Below, piece by piece: positions 16,770 to 24,736 of a stretch of DNA of 39,357 nt; within the stretch, counting starts at the first letter, position 1; each line of letters begins with the position of its first letter. The notes below the pieces were generated by a model. It saw nothing but the letters and a program-made list of their open reading frames with translations. It made no database searches and was not told the DNA's origin. This stretch comes from Flavobacteriales bacterium (GTDB lineage Bacteria; Bacteroidota; Bacteroidia; Flavobacteriales_D; Sanyastnellaceae). Where the stretch lies: positions 1 to 39,357 of the forward strand of contig JAQWFN010000093.1 in NCBI GenBank assembly GCA_029238785.1. Direction: 5' to 3'. The position numbers were made by a program, and so were the translations under genes.

Positions 16770-18014
16770 ATGCAAGAAAAAACCATGGACATACCCGCGT
16801 TTGATGTGGCTCATGTTCGCCAAGAGTTCCCCATTTTGGAACGAAAGGTGAACGGACAGCCCTTGGTGTATTTCGATAATGCCGCAACGGTTCAAAAGCC
16901 CCAAAGCGTGATCGATGCCCTCGTGCATTATTACTCGCATTACAACGCAAACATTCACCGTGGTGTTCACAGTTTAGCGCAAGAGGCAACCCAAGCCTAC
17001 GAAGATGCGCGCAAAACCATTCAGCAACACATCAATGCTGAACATGCGCACGAAATCATCTTCACCATGGGAACTACAGACGCCATTAACTTGGTGATGC
17101 AAAGCTGGGGAAGAAGCGAACTTCATCAAGGAGATACGGTACTCATTTCGGCCTTAGAACACCATTCAAACATGGTTCCATGGCACCTGTTGAAGCAAGA
17201 AAAAGGCATTCATATCGAGGTCATTCCCATTCATGAAGATGGAAGCTTGAACATGGAGGCCTATGCAGAATTGCTTCAAAACGGAGTGAAATTGGTTTGC
17301 GTTAACCACGTTAGCAACGCCTTGGGAAGCATCAACCCGATAAAAAAAATGGTTCAACTGGCGCACGAAGCAGGTGCCAAAACCATGATCGACGGTGCTC
17401 AAGCATTGCCCCACGCTAAAGTAGATGTGCGCGATTTAAATGCCGATTTTTACGCCTTTAGTGGGCATAAGGTGTACGGACCAACAGGCATTGGTATCCT
17501 TTATGGAAAAGAAGCCCTATTGAATCAAATGCCCCCCTGGAGAGGTGGAGGAGAGATGATCGCTTCGGTAACTTATCAGTCGTCTACCTACAATACCTTG
17601 CCTCATAAATTCGAAGCGGGAACACCAAATATCGCCGGCGGAATTGTCCTCGGAAGCGCCATTGATTTTGTCAATACTCTGGGTGTCGAAAACATTGAAC
17701 GCCACGAAGCCCAGCTTTTGAATTATTTGGTCGAAAAAGCTGCTCACATTGATGGTTTGAAGGTGTATGGAACGGCAAAAGAAAAGGCAGGCGTTTTTTC
17801 TTTTCTGGTTGATGGCACGCACCCTTATGACGTGGGAACCCTCCTCGATCAAATGGGTGTTGCCGTGAGAACCGGACACCATTGCGCTGAGCCTTTGATG
17901 AATCATTTCGGTATTCCAGGAACCATTCGCGCGAGCTTTGCTTGCTACAATACCTTCGAAGAAGTGGATGTTTTTGTGCATTCCTTAGAACGCGCTTTGA
18001 AGATGCTTCGTTAG
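16770..18014 (+). CDS. sufS: SufS-type cysteine desulfurase
   Basis: 414 residues from 16770; Met6 at 16785 is an alternative start. PLP enzyme of the SufS (group II NifS) type: YFDNAATVQKP near the N-terminus, IDGAQALPH (Asp208), Schiff-base Lys234 in FSGHKVYGPTG, and the catalytic Cys372 in the short RTGHHCAEPLM loop typical of SufS rather than IscS. It takes sulfur from cysteine and passes it to SufE. It lies 14 bp after sufD. Confidence 0.97.
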   Translation: MQEKTMDIPAFDVAHVRQEFPILERKVNGQPLVYFDNAATVQKPQSVIDALVHYYSHYNANIHRGVHSLAQEATQAYEDARKTIQQHINAEHAHEIIFTMGTTDAINLVMQSWGRSELHQGDTVLISALEHHSNMVPWHLLKQEKGIHIEVIPIHEDGSLNMEAYAELLQNGVKLVCVNHVSNALGSINPIKKMVQLAHEAGAKTMIDGAQALPHAKVDVRDLNADFYAFSGHKVYGPTGIGILYGKEALLNQMPPWRGGGEMIASVTYQSSTYNTLPHKFEAGTPNIAGGIVLGSAIDFVNTLGVENIERHEAQLLNYLVEKAAHIDGLKVYGTAKEKAGVFSFLVDGTHPYDVGTLLDQMGVAVRTGHHCAEPLMNHFGIPGTIRASFACYNTFEEVDVFVHSLERALKMLR

Positions 18015-18059
18015 TCACATTTCTTTGCATAAAATAGAACCCCAGCTGTTTGAGCTTGT

Positions 18060-18067
18060 TACCTTTG
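18060..18067 (+). promoter_or_regulatory. Internal -7 promoter element before sufE (TACCTTTG)
   Basis: TACCTTTG matches TAnnTTTG perfectly, lies in the 57-bp gap after sufS, and ends exactly 4 nt before the sufE ATG at 18072. It may give separate leaderless expression of sufE-sufT in addition to operon read-through. Confidence 0.5.
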
Positions 18068-18071
18068 TACT

Positions 18072-18503
18072 ATGGAATCACTAGCAGAAAGAAAAGCGGA
18101 AATTCTCGATGAATTCATGATGTTCGATGATTGGATGCAGAAGTACGAGCACATCATTGAGCTGGGAAAAGAACTACCGCTGATTGATGAACAATATAAA
18201 ACCGAAGAGCACTTGATCAAAGGCTGCCAATCACGAGTGTGGTTGCACGCCAATGAAGGAGATGCCGGTCTGGTTCATTTCACAGCAGATAGCGATGCCA
18301 TCATCACCAAAGGGCTCATCGCCTTGATGATTCGTTACATGGGAGATTTGCCCGCAAAAGATGTGGCGCAAGCAGACATGGGATTCATCCAAGAAATTGG
18401 CCTGCAAGACCACCTAAGTCCTACACGCAGTAACGGACTAGTGAGCATGGTGAAACAAATGAAATTATACGGAATGGCCTTGGCCGCAAAGCAGTCGTCA
18501 TGA
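18072..18503 (+). CDS. sufE: Sulfur acceptor SufE
   Basis: 143 residues. The SufE active-site motif is LIKGCQSRVWL, with Cys52 as sulfur acceptor, preceded by ELPLIDEQYK. SufE takes persulfide from Cys372 of SufS, stimulates its activity, and delivers sulfur to SufB. The stop overlaps the start of the following gene by 4 nt (ATGA), implying coupled translation. Confidence 0.96.
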   Translation: MESLAERKAEILDEFMMFDDWMQKYEHIIELGKELPLIDEQYKTEEHLIKGCQSRVWLHANEGDAGLVHFTADSDAIITKGLIALMIRYMGDLPAKDVAQADMGFIQEIGLQDHLSPTRSNGLVSMVKQMKLYGMALAAKQSS

Positions 18504-18820
18504 CAATAGAAGAAAAAAGGGCATACGAAAAGCAGGTTGTTGAGGTCTTGAAAACCATCTTCGACCCTGAAATTCCAGTCGATATTTACGAACTCGGATT
18601 GATTTACGAAGTAAAGGTATCTGATGAAGGGCATTGCCACATCATGATGACCCTCACCTCACCTTCTTGCCCAGTAGCAGAGTCGCTCCCCGTGGAGGTG
18701 GAAGAAAAAGTAGCTACTATTGATGGCATCAACTCCGCTAAGGTGGAAATCACCTTTGAACCGTCGTGGACACAAGACATGATGAGTGAAGAAGCCAAGC
18801 TTGAACTTGGTTTCCTTTAA
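18500..18820 (+). CDS. sufT: SufT-like DUF59/MIP18-family Fe-S maturation protein
   Basis: 106 residues. The DUF59 pattern is complete: VLKTIFDPEIPVDIYELGLI (about residues 12-31), MTLTSPSCPVAESLP with the conserved Cys, and a C-terminal VEITFEPSWTQDMMSEEAK. Bacterial SufT proteins assist maturation of Fe-S proteins. It overlaps sufE by 4 nt and precedes dxr by 26 bp. Confidence 0.93.
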   Translation: MTIEEKRAYEKQVVEVLKTIFDPEIPVDIYELGLIYEVKVSDEGHCHIMMTLTSPSCPVAESLPVEVEEKVATIDGINSAKVEITFEPSWTQDMMSEEAKLELGFL

Positions 18821-18846
18821 GCCCCCAAAATCTTAACTTGCCCTCC

Positions 18847-20010
18847 ATGACGGACGAAAGTAAAAAACACGTGGCCATCCTCGGTTCAACCGGGTCGATA
18901 GGTACACAAGCCCTCGAAGTGATGTCGGAACAAGCCGATCGTTTCGTGGTTGAAGTGCTCACTGCACATAGCAATTCGGAGCTCTTGATTGAACAAGCCT
19001 TGGCCTACCGTCCCAACGCTGTGGTTATTGGTGATGAAGGAAAGTTTGAGGCCGTTCGCGATGCCCTTTGGGATGCTGGTATAAAGGTGTATGCCGGCGC
19101 TGAGGCTTTGGAGCAAGTGGTAGAAATGGAGGAAATCGATGTGGTGCTTACTGCTTTGGTGGGTTATGCCGGTTTGAAGCCAACCCTTGCCGCTATTCAT
19201 GCAGGAAAACACATTGCCCTGGCCAATAAAGAAACCCTCGTTGTAGCCGGCGAGCTCGTTACCAAATTGGCCCGCGAAAAAGGGGTCAACATCTATCCCG
19301 TAGATTCAGAGCATTCAGCGATCTTTCAGTGCTTGGTGGGTGAATTCCACAATCCAATAGAGAAAATCGTTTTAACCGCCTCTGGGGGTCCGTTTAGAGG
19401 CAAAAGCACCACAGAACTTAAGGCCGTTACCAAGGCCCAGGCCTTAAAACATCCCAATTGGGAAATGGGTGCAAAAATCACCATCGACTCTGCCAGTTTG
19501 ATGAACAAAGGTTTGGAGGTGATTGAAGCCAAGTGGTTGTTTGGTCTTCGTCCTGATCAAATCGAAGTGATTGTTCACCCACAATCGATCGTTCACTCCT
19601 TGGTGCAGTTTGAAGATGGCTCGATGAAGGCGCAAATGGGCTTGCCCGACATGAAATTACCGATTCAATATGCCCTAGCGTACCCTACTCGTTTGCAGAA
19701 CGACTTCCCGCGCTTTAACTTTTTAGATTACCCTCAACTTACTTTTGAGCAAGCTGATACGCGAACTTTCCGCAACCTCCAATTGGCTTTTGACGCGATG
19801 GAAAAGGGAGGAAACATGCCGTGCATCCTTAATGCCGCGAATGAAGTAGCAGTTGCCGCCTTCTTAAAGGAGGAGATTGGCTTCTTGGCCATGAGTGATT
19901 TGGTAGAGCACTGCATGAATACCGTTCCTTTTATAGCCAAACCAAAGCTTGAAGAACTTATCGAAAGTGATGAACAGACGAGACTAGTTGCTGAGGAGTA
20001 TTTAGGCTAA
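18847..20010 (+). CDS. dxr: 1-deoxy-D-xylulose 5-phosphate reductoisomerase
   Basis: 387 residues from the ATG at 18847; an in-frame TTG 9 bases earlier is less likely. Motifs: NADPH-binding ILGSTGSIGTQALEV (about residues 12-26), PVDSEHSAIFQCL (metal and substrate), TASGGPFRG, NWEMGAKITIDSASLMNKG and the EVIEAKWLF helix. It makes 2-C-methyl-D-erythritol 4-phosphate, the first committed step of the MEP isoprenoid pathway. The later MEP enzymes IspG and IspH need [4Fe-4S] clusters, so its place behind the suf genes makes functional sense. TAACTTGC lies 5 nt before the ATG as a weak possible -7 element. Confidence 0.97.
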   Translation: MTDESKKHVAILGSTGSIGTQALEVMSEQADRFVVEVLTAHSNSELLIEQALAYRPNAVVIGDEGKFEAVRDALWDAGIKVYAGAEALEQVVEMEEIDVVLTALVGYAGLKPTLAAIHAGKHIALANKETLVVAGELVTKLAREKGVNIYPVDSEHSAIFQCLVGEFHNPIEKIVLTASGGPFRGKSTTELKAVTKAQALKHPNWEMGAKITIDSASLMNKGLEVIEAKWLFGLRPDQIEVIVHPQSIVHSLVQFEDGSMKAQMGLPDMKLPIQYALAYPTRLQNDFPRFNFLDYPQLTFEQADTRTFRNLQLAFDAMEKGGNMPCILNAANEVAVAAFLKEEIGFLAMSDLVEHCMNTVPFIAKPKLEELIESDEQTRLVAEEYLG

Positions 20011-20023
20011 GTTCTTTACTGAG

Positions 20024-20064
20024 ACAAAAAAGCCAGCTCTTTGGAAAGAAAGCCGGCCTTTTAA
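20024..20064. terminator. Bidirectional terminator-like hairpin between dxr and frr
   Basis: An AAAAAAGCC.AGCT arm pairs with AGCCGGCCTTTT, with small bulges, in the 72-bp gap between two convergent genes. A-rich on the left and T-rich on the right, it can serve both strands. Confidence 0.6.
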
Positions 20065-20082
20065 ATTCATTTTATTGGACGA

Positions 20083-20646
20083 TTACACCGTCATGATGTC
20101 TTTTTCTTTCTCTACGAGGATTTCCTCTACTCTTGCTACATAAGCATTTGTGAGTTCTTGCACTTTCGCTTCTGCAACTTTGGCCTCGTCTTCACTTAAT
20201 CCATCTTTTTCAGCAGATTTAATGAAGTCATTGGCCTCTTTACGTGCATTTCGCAACGAAACTTTAGCATTTTCACTTTCGGCCTTAGCTTGCTTTACCA
20301 AACCTAGACGACGCTCCTCCGTCAATGGTGGAACGTTAATCATGATCACATCCCCGTTGTTTTGTGGATTGAGTCCGAGATTCGCATTGGTGATGCAGGT
20401 TGAAATGGTATCGAGCATTCCTTTTTCCCAAGGCTGAATGGTTAAGGTTCTTGGGTCAGGAGTGGTAACGTTCGCAACCTGTTTGAGCGGAGTGATGCTA
20501 CCGTAGTAGTCGATTTTAACGCTATCGAGCATGCTTGGATGCGCTTTCCCTGCGCGCACTTTTACCAATTCGGCCTTCATGTGAGCAATGGCCTTTTCCA
20601 TTTGTTCTTTGGCCTCATCGAGGGCCATTTGTATCTCCTCGTTCAT
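20083..20646 (-). CDS. frr: Ribosome recycling factor
   Basis: 187 residues, the normal length. RRF motifs: AHMKAELVKVRAGKAHPSMLD (in pieces, about residues 21-41), PLKQVANVTTPDPRTL, IQPWEKGML, INVPPLTEERR and LVKQAKAESENAKVSLRN. It splits post-termination ribosomes together with EF-G. It lies 23 bp downstream of pyrH in the common pyrH-frr order. Confidence 0.98.
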   Translation of the reverse strand: MNEEIQMALDEAKEQMEKAIAHMKAELVKVRAGKAHPSMLDSVKIDYYGSITPLKQVANVTTPDPRTLTIQPWEKGMLDTISTCITNANLGLNPQNNGDVIMINVPPLTEERRLGLVKQAKAESENAKVSLRNARKEANDFIKSAEKDGLSEDEAKVAEAKVQELTNAYVARVEEILVEKEKDIMTV

Positions 20647-20669
20647 AATTTCAACTGTTCAGTCTTGTA

Positions 20670-21377
20670 CTAAAAATTCACTAATGTGCCAATTTGTTCT
20701 CCTTTAATCACCCGCATGAGGTTTCCAGATTCATTCATGTCAAACACAATGATTGGCAGTTCGTTCTCATTGCACAGGGTGAAGGCGGTCATGTCCATCA
20801 CTTTGAGTCCTTTCTCAAACACTTCGTTAAAGGTAATGGTTTCAAAACGCTCCGCATCTGGGTTTTTTTCTGGGTCTTCGGTATAAATTCCGTCAACTCT
20901 CGTTCCTTTAAGGATCACGTTGGCATCAATTTCAATGGCTCTGAGTGAGGCTGCAGAATCTGTGGTGAAGAAAGGGTTTCCTGTTCCTGCTCCAAAAATA
21001 ACTACCCTTCCCTTTTCAAGATGACGGATGGCTCTTCTTCGAATAAAGGGCTCTGCAATTTGCTTCATTTCGATAGCACTTTGCAAACGTGTGCTCACGT
21101 CCATTGATTCGAGGGCGGCTTGTAAAGCCATTGCGTTAATCATGGTAGCCAGCATGCCCATGTAATCTCCTTGGGTTCTTTCCATACCTCCTTCTTCTGC
21201 CTGAACACCTCTAAAGATGTTTCCTCCTCCAATAACAATGGCTACTTCAACACCTGCTTCAACAATAGCCTTTACTTCGCTAGCGTATTGCTTAAGCACC
21301 TTGTTATCGATACCATAATTCTTCTCCCCCATAAGGGCTTCTCCACTTAATTTCAATAGGACGCGATGGTACTTCAT
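20670..21377 (-). CDS. pyrH: Uridylate kinase (UMP kinase)
   Basis: 235 residues of the amino-acid-kinase fold. [11 protein letters not shown] opens the N-terminus (residues 7-17), followed by [13 protein letters not shown] (phosphate binding), [34 protein letters not shown] and a C-terminal [19 protein letters not shown]. It phosphorylates UMP to UDP. It sits downstream of the tsf terminator with a 125-bp gap, so it probably has its own promoter and is cotranscribed with frr. Confidence 0.98.
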   Translation of the reverse strand: MKYHRVLLKLSGEALMGEKNYGIDNKVLKQYASEVKAIVEAGVEVAIVIGGGNIFRGVQAEEGGMERTQGDYMGMLATMINAMALQAALESMDVSTRLQSAIEMKQIAEPFIRRRAIRHLEKGRVVIFGAGTGNPFFTTDSAASLRAIEIDANVILKGTRVDGIYTEDPEKNPDAERFETITFNEVFEKGLKVMDMTAFTLCNENELPIIVFDMNESGNLMRVIKGEQIGTLVNF

Positions 21378-21445
21378 GCTCGTTAGATATTTGCACTGCG
21401 AAGATGCAAAATTTTCGTGGAATGTAGCAGTAGGTTTTGGACAAC

Positions 21446-21475
21446 AAAAAGGGCTGTTCCAATGAAACAGCCCTT
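21446..21475 (-). terminator. Intrinsic terminator after tsf
   Basis: AAGGGCTGTT and AACAGCCCTT (21449-21475) form a perfect 10-bp stem with a 7-nt loop. On the minus strand it is followed by TTTTTGTTG. It ends the rplM-rpsI-rpsB-tsf transcript before pyrH. Confidence 0.85.
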
Positions 21476-21502
21476 AAAGAGTAGTAATAAAGTTCAAGGA
21501 TA

Positions 21503-22330
21503 TTATCCGAGAGCGATACGTTTGAAATCAGTTACTGTAAGATCTGCCTGTTGGCTCTTCAAGTACTGATCGATAGATAACTTGTTGTCTTTGATGAAAG
21601 GTTGGTTCAACAAAGTAGCTTCTTTGAACCACTTCTTAACACGTCCTTCGGCAATTTTCTCAGCCATATCTGCAGGCTTACCTTCTTGCATAGCCAATTC
21701 CTTGCCTATTTCTCTTTCTTTCTCAATAAGGTCGGCAGGGATGGTATCAGGAGTAACAGCAACAGGAGCCATTGCCGCAACTTGCATTGCCACATCTCTT
21801 GCTACTTCAGCACCAGCATCAGCGGTAAATCCTACGATTGACGCCAATTTGTTTCCTGGGTGATTGTAGGCAGTTACCATTTCAGCAGAAACAGTTTCGA
21901 ATGCAGAAAGGTCGATTTTTTCACCAATCTTACCAATCTCTTCAATCAACTTGTCTCCGATGCTTAGATCAGAACCCGTGTAATTCATTGCTTTCAACTC
22001 GTCCATAGAAGCAGGATTGTTGTTGATAGCGATGTCAAGAATGGTGTTAGCTACGTTACCAAACTGATCGTTTTTCGCAACGAAATCAGTTTCGCAGTTC
22101 AACACGATCAACACAGCGCGTTTTCCGTCTGCCGTAGATTTCGCTAGAACTAGACCTTCAGCAGCATCGCGATCGCTACGCTTAGCGGCTACTTTCTGAC
22201 CTTTTTTACGTAGGATATCGATAGCGGCATCGAAATCTCCATTTGCTTCTTGCAGTGCGTTCTTGCAATCCATCATGCCCGCACCGGTTTGTTGACGAAG
22301 CTTATTTACTTCAGCTGCAGTGATTTTCAT
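21503..22330 (-). CDS. tsf: Elongation factor Ts
   Basis: 275 residues from the ATG at 22330, which gives the canonical start MKITAAEVNKLRQQTGAGMM; the longer in-frame start adds 13 atypical residues. The TDFV motif that contacts EF-Tu appears as NCETDFVAKND (about residues 76-86). EF-Ts is the nucleotide-exchange factor for EF-Tu. It lies 66 bp downstream of rpsB, the standard rpsB-tsf pair, and ends at the terminator at 21449-21475. Confidence 0.97.
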   Translation of the reverse strand: MKITAAEVNKLRQQTGAGMMDCKNALQEANGDFDAAIDILRKKGQKVAAKRSDRDAAEGLVLAKSTADGKRAVLIVLNCETDFVAKNDQFGNVANTILDIAINNNPASMDELKAMNYTGSDLSIGDKLIEEIGKIGEKIDLSAFETVSAEMVTAYNHPGNKLASIVGFTADAGAEVARDVAMQVAAMAPVAVTPDTIPADLIEKEREIGKELAMQEGKPADMAEKIAEGRVKKWFKEATLLNQPFIKDNKLSIDQYLKSQQADLTVTDFKRIALG

Positions 22331-22396
22331 CTCAACAGTATTTAAAAAGTTTTCTAAACGCACAACCACACTGATTGTGCTTACGAATTTGTATGC

Positions 22397-23158
22397 TTAT
22401 TCTGCTGCTTCAGATTTCTCTTCAGCTGCTTTCTCTTTCTTAGGAGCTGCATCTTTCTTGTCCTTGTCGATCTTTCTTTCAGACAAACCTTCTGCGATAG
22501 CTCCAGTAACAACGTCCATGATTTTGGCAATTGATTTAGAAGCATCGTCATTTGAAGGAATAGCGAAGTCAACCGAACGAGGGTCAGAATTTGTATCTAC
22601 CATTGCGAACGTTGGGATGCCCAATTTTTTCGCTTCAGCAAGTGCGATGTGCTCTTTACGAACATCTACCAAGAATACTGCTGCAGGCAAACGTGTCAAA
22701 TCAGCAATAGACCCAAGGTTTTTCTCCAATTTCGCACGTTGACGTGTTACTTGAAGACGCTCTCTTTTCGACAAAATTTGGAATGTTCCGTCAGTTTCCA
22801 TTTTGTCGATTTGCGACATTTTACGGATAGCTTTACGGATCGTAGCAAAGTTGGTTAACATACCACCAGACCAGCGCTCAGTAACGAATGGCATATTTAC
22901 CGCTCCTACTTTTTCAGCAACAATGTCCTTTGCTTGTTTCTTCGTTGCAACGAAGATGATTTTCTTTCCTGATTTAGCAATTTGCTTCAGGGCGTTGGCA
23001 GCTTCATCGAGCTTAACAACGGTTTTATTGAGGTCAATGATGTGGATCCCTTTCTTCTCATCGAAGATATAAGGTGCCATATGTGGGTTCCACTTTCTTT
23101 TGAGGTGACCGAAATGAACGCCTGACTCGAGGAGTTCGTCAAAATTGGTTCTTGCCAT
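22397..23158 (-). CDS. rpsB: Ribosomal protein uS2
   Basis: 253 residues. S2 motifs: LLESGVHFGHLKRKWNPHM (about residues 9-27), GIHIIDLNKT, VNMPFVTERWSGGMLTNF, LPAAVFLVDVRKE and IPTFAMVDTNSDP. The C-terminal tail (last about 25 residues) is a low-complexity Lys/Glu/Ala extension, common in this phylum. Part of the 30S subunit. 111 bp separate it from rpsI, room for a leader structure, but none was clearly seen. Confidence 0.98.
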   Translation of the reverse strand: MARTNFDELLESGVHFGHLKRKWNPHMAPYIFDEKKGIHIIDLNKTVVKLDEAANALKQIAKSGKKIIFVATKKQAKDIVAEKVGAVNMPFVTERWSGGMLTNFATIRKAIRKMSQIDKMETDGTFQILSKRERLQVTRQRAKLEKNLGSIADLTRLPAAVFLVDVRKEHIALAEAKKLGIPTFAMVDTNSDPRSVDFAIPSNDDASKSIAKIMDVVTGAIAEGLSERKIDKDKKDAAPKKEKAAEEKSEAAE

Positions 23159-23269
23159 GATAATTGTTTACCTTCCTTTAGGGCAATCGCTGAGTAGCTA
23201 AATTAGATCTGAGCGATTTGGATCCTAAACAATGATTTATAAATGTGTGATAAAATTCTGTTAAGCAGA

Positions 23270-23656
23270 TTAACGCTTCGAGAATTGGAATTTTTTACGC
23301 GCTTTCTTCTGTCCGAATTTCTTACGCTCAACCATACGTGGGTCACGCGTTGTCAATCCTTCAGCTTTCAATGACGGCTTCCATTCTTCGTTGATTTCAA
23401 TCAACGCTTTTGAAATCGCCAAGCGAACAGCTTCTGCTTGTCCGGTGATACCACCACCGTTAACATTAACTTTTACGTCGTATTTACCGACGGTTTCCGT
23501 AATAGCGAAGGGCTGAACGATCTTGTACTGAAGTGTTCCCACTGGGAAATAGTCTTCGTACTTGCGGTTGTTGATCACAACTTCTCCCTTGCCTTCAGAC
23601 AAGTAGATGCGAGCAACAGCGTTCTTTCTTCTTCCGGAGGTATTGATTACTTCCAT
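23270..23656 (-). CDS. rpsI: Ribosomal protein uS9
   Basis: 128 residues from the ATG at 23656 (MEVINTSGRRKNAVARIYL), rather than the start three codons upstream. The conserved core includes VNVNGGGITGQAEAVRLAIS and the basic C-terminal tail KKFGQKKARKKFQFSKR, whose last residues reach the ribosomal P-site. It follows rplM by 20 bp in the usual rplM-rpsI pair. Confidence 0.98.
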   Translation of the reverse strand: MEVINTSGRRKNAVARIYLSEGKGEVVINNRKYEDYFPVGTLQYKIVQPFAITETVGKYDVKVNVNGGGITGQAEAVRLAISKALIEINEEWKPSLKAEGLTTRDPRMVERKKFGQKKARKKFQFSKR

Positions 23657-23676
23657 AATTGGCACCTTATTATTGC

Positions 23677-24126
23677 TTATGCTTTAATTGTATATTCTGT
23701 AGGAGTTTGGGCTTCGTGCTTGTGATTTGCATCGGCATAAACGAACACATTTCTGAAAATGGCTCTACCCAAAGTGTTTTTTGGTAACATCCCTTTTACC
23801 GACTTCTCAACCAAAGCGATCGGGTTCTTCTCATGCACTTCACGCGCAGTTTGAACACGCTGACCACCTGGGTATCCAGTGTGACGGATGTACTCTTTCT
23901 GTGTCCACTTTTGACCAGACAAACTTACCTTCCCTGCATTGATTACAATCACGTAATCTCCACAATCTGCATGTGGGGTAAAATTTGTTTTATGTTTACC
24001 TCTTAACAAAGAAGCAACATTCGACGCCAAACGGCCCAAAGCCTGTCCTTCTGCATCGATGATCATCCACTTTTTATCAGCGTTCTCTTTGTTAGCTGAA
24101 ATTGTCTTGTAACTTATCGTATCCAC
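23677..24126 (-). CDS. rplM: Ribosomal protein uL13
   Basis: 149 residues. The start is a GTG at 24126, and the protein opens MDTISYKTISANKENADKKW. L13 motifs: IIDAEGQALGRLAS, NFTPHADCGDYVIVINAGKV, EYIRHTGYPGG and VEKSVKGMLPKNTLGR. It leads the rplM-rpsI-rpsB-tsf transcript; the promoter at 24171-24178 is 45 nt upstream. Confidence 0.98.
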   Translation of the reverse strand: MDTISYKTISANKENADKKWMIIDAEGQALGRLASNVASLLRGKHKTNFTPHADCGDYVIVINAGKVSLSGQKWTQKEYIRHTGYPGGQRVQTAREVHEKNPIALVEKSVKGMLPKNTLGRAIFRNVFVYADANHKHEAQTPTEYTIKA

Positions 24127-24154
24127 CTCAATTGGTTTTAAAAGGGTTTTTAGC

Positions 24155-24201
24155 GCCCAAAAACGGGCTGCGAAGATAAGACGAATTTTCCTTTATGCCA
24201 A
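24155..24201 (-). promoter_or_regulatory. rplM promoter and short leader hairpin
   Basis: On the minus strand TTG is followed after 20 nt by TATCTTCG (24171-24178), a good Bacteroidetes promoter. The predicted 5' leader of about 40 nt begins with a small hairpin GCCC-GTTTTT-GGGC (24155-24168). In other bacteria L13 represses its own mRNA; whether this hairpin serves that purpose is inference. Confidence 0.55.
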
Positions 24202-24560
24202 GTACCCCTTGAGGAAATAATCCATGAATTATTATCATTCTCATGAAGTTAGGGCTGCCCTTCGACCGCTTTTTCCCATATAATGAGCAATTCAAGCGCA
24301 TCAAGGCCCTAAGAAAAGTAATTCACAAGAAGGAAGAAAACTGTCTTGAGCTTATCAAAATTAAGCCTAAAGTTTTGAACATCTCCAATCGCTTTATACC
24401 TATTTACTGCAAAAAACCGACCCTAAACGCTCCTTTAAGCACGCTGTTTTTGAGATCCTTCTTTCAATCAGAAGCAAAAAAACCATTTACCCCGAAATCG
24501 TGTCCGTTCACCCAAACATCACCACCGCTACCTCATTCCCTCCTATACAAACCCTTGATT
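24202..24560. other. Intergenic region upstream of rplM without a clear gene
   Basis: An open frame from 24243 to 24599 on the plus strand (118 codons) has no recognisable domain and an unconvincing composition: basic, Pro/Phe/Leu-rich, with low-complexity stretches. Otherwise I see nothing here. Confidence 0.3.
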
Positions 24561-24733
24561 CTCGGTAAATTGATACTAAGTTTTGTTTCGAACCTCTAAA
24601 AATACCACAGCTATGAAAATATCTTTTACTCCCACTACAGCGCATTTGATCTGGATTTTTAACGATAAATAATCCATCATTTTGCTTGATTTCCGAAAAG
24701 GCGCTTGCTGCAATTGCACAAGCGCTTTTTTTA
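24555..24733 (+). ncRNA. Possible short transcript with a 19-codon ORF and terminator
   Basis: On the plus strand TTG (24555-24557), a 19-nt spacer and TAAGTTTTG (24777-minus-200, that is 24577-24585) form a near-consensus promoter. A strong hairpin with a T7 run follows at 24697-24733. The predicted RNA of about 145 nt contains one small ORF (24613-24672, MKISFTPTTAHLIWIFNDK). It could be an sRNA or a small-protein gene; neither is established. Confidence 0.3.
24697..24733. terminator. Hairpin terminator next to the outer-membrane protein gene
   Basis: GCGCTTG...CAAGCGC with an inner TGCAATTGCA forms a long stem. It is followed by TTTTTTT on the plus strand and by TTTT on the minus strand. 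It lies 3 bp beyond the stop of the minus-strand gene at 24737 and would end that operon; it can also end the small plus-strand transcript. Confidence 0.75.
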
Positions 24734-24736
24734 TGC

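Noticed and set aside
24243-24599. 118-codon plus-strand frame upstream of rplM
   Set aside because: No recognisable domain, low-complexity basic composition, no promoter seen; probably chance.
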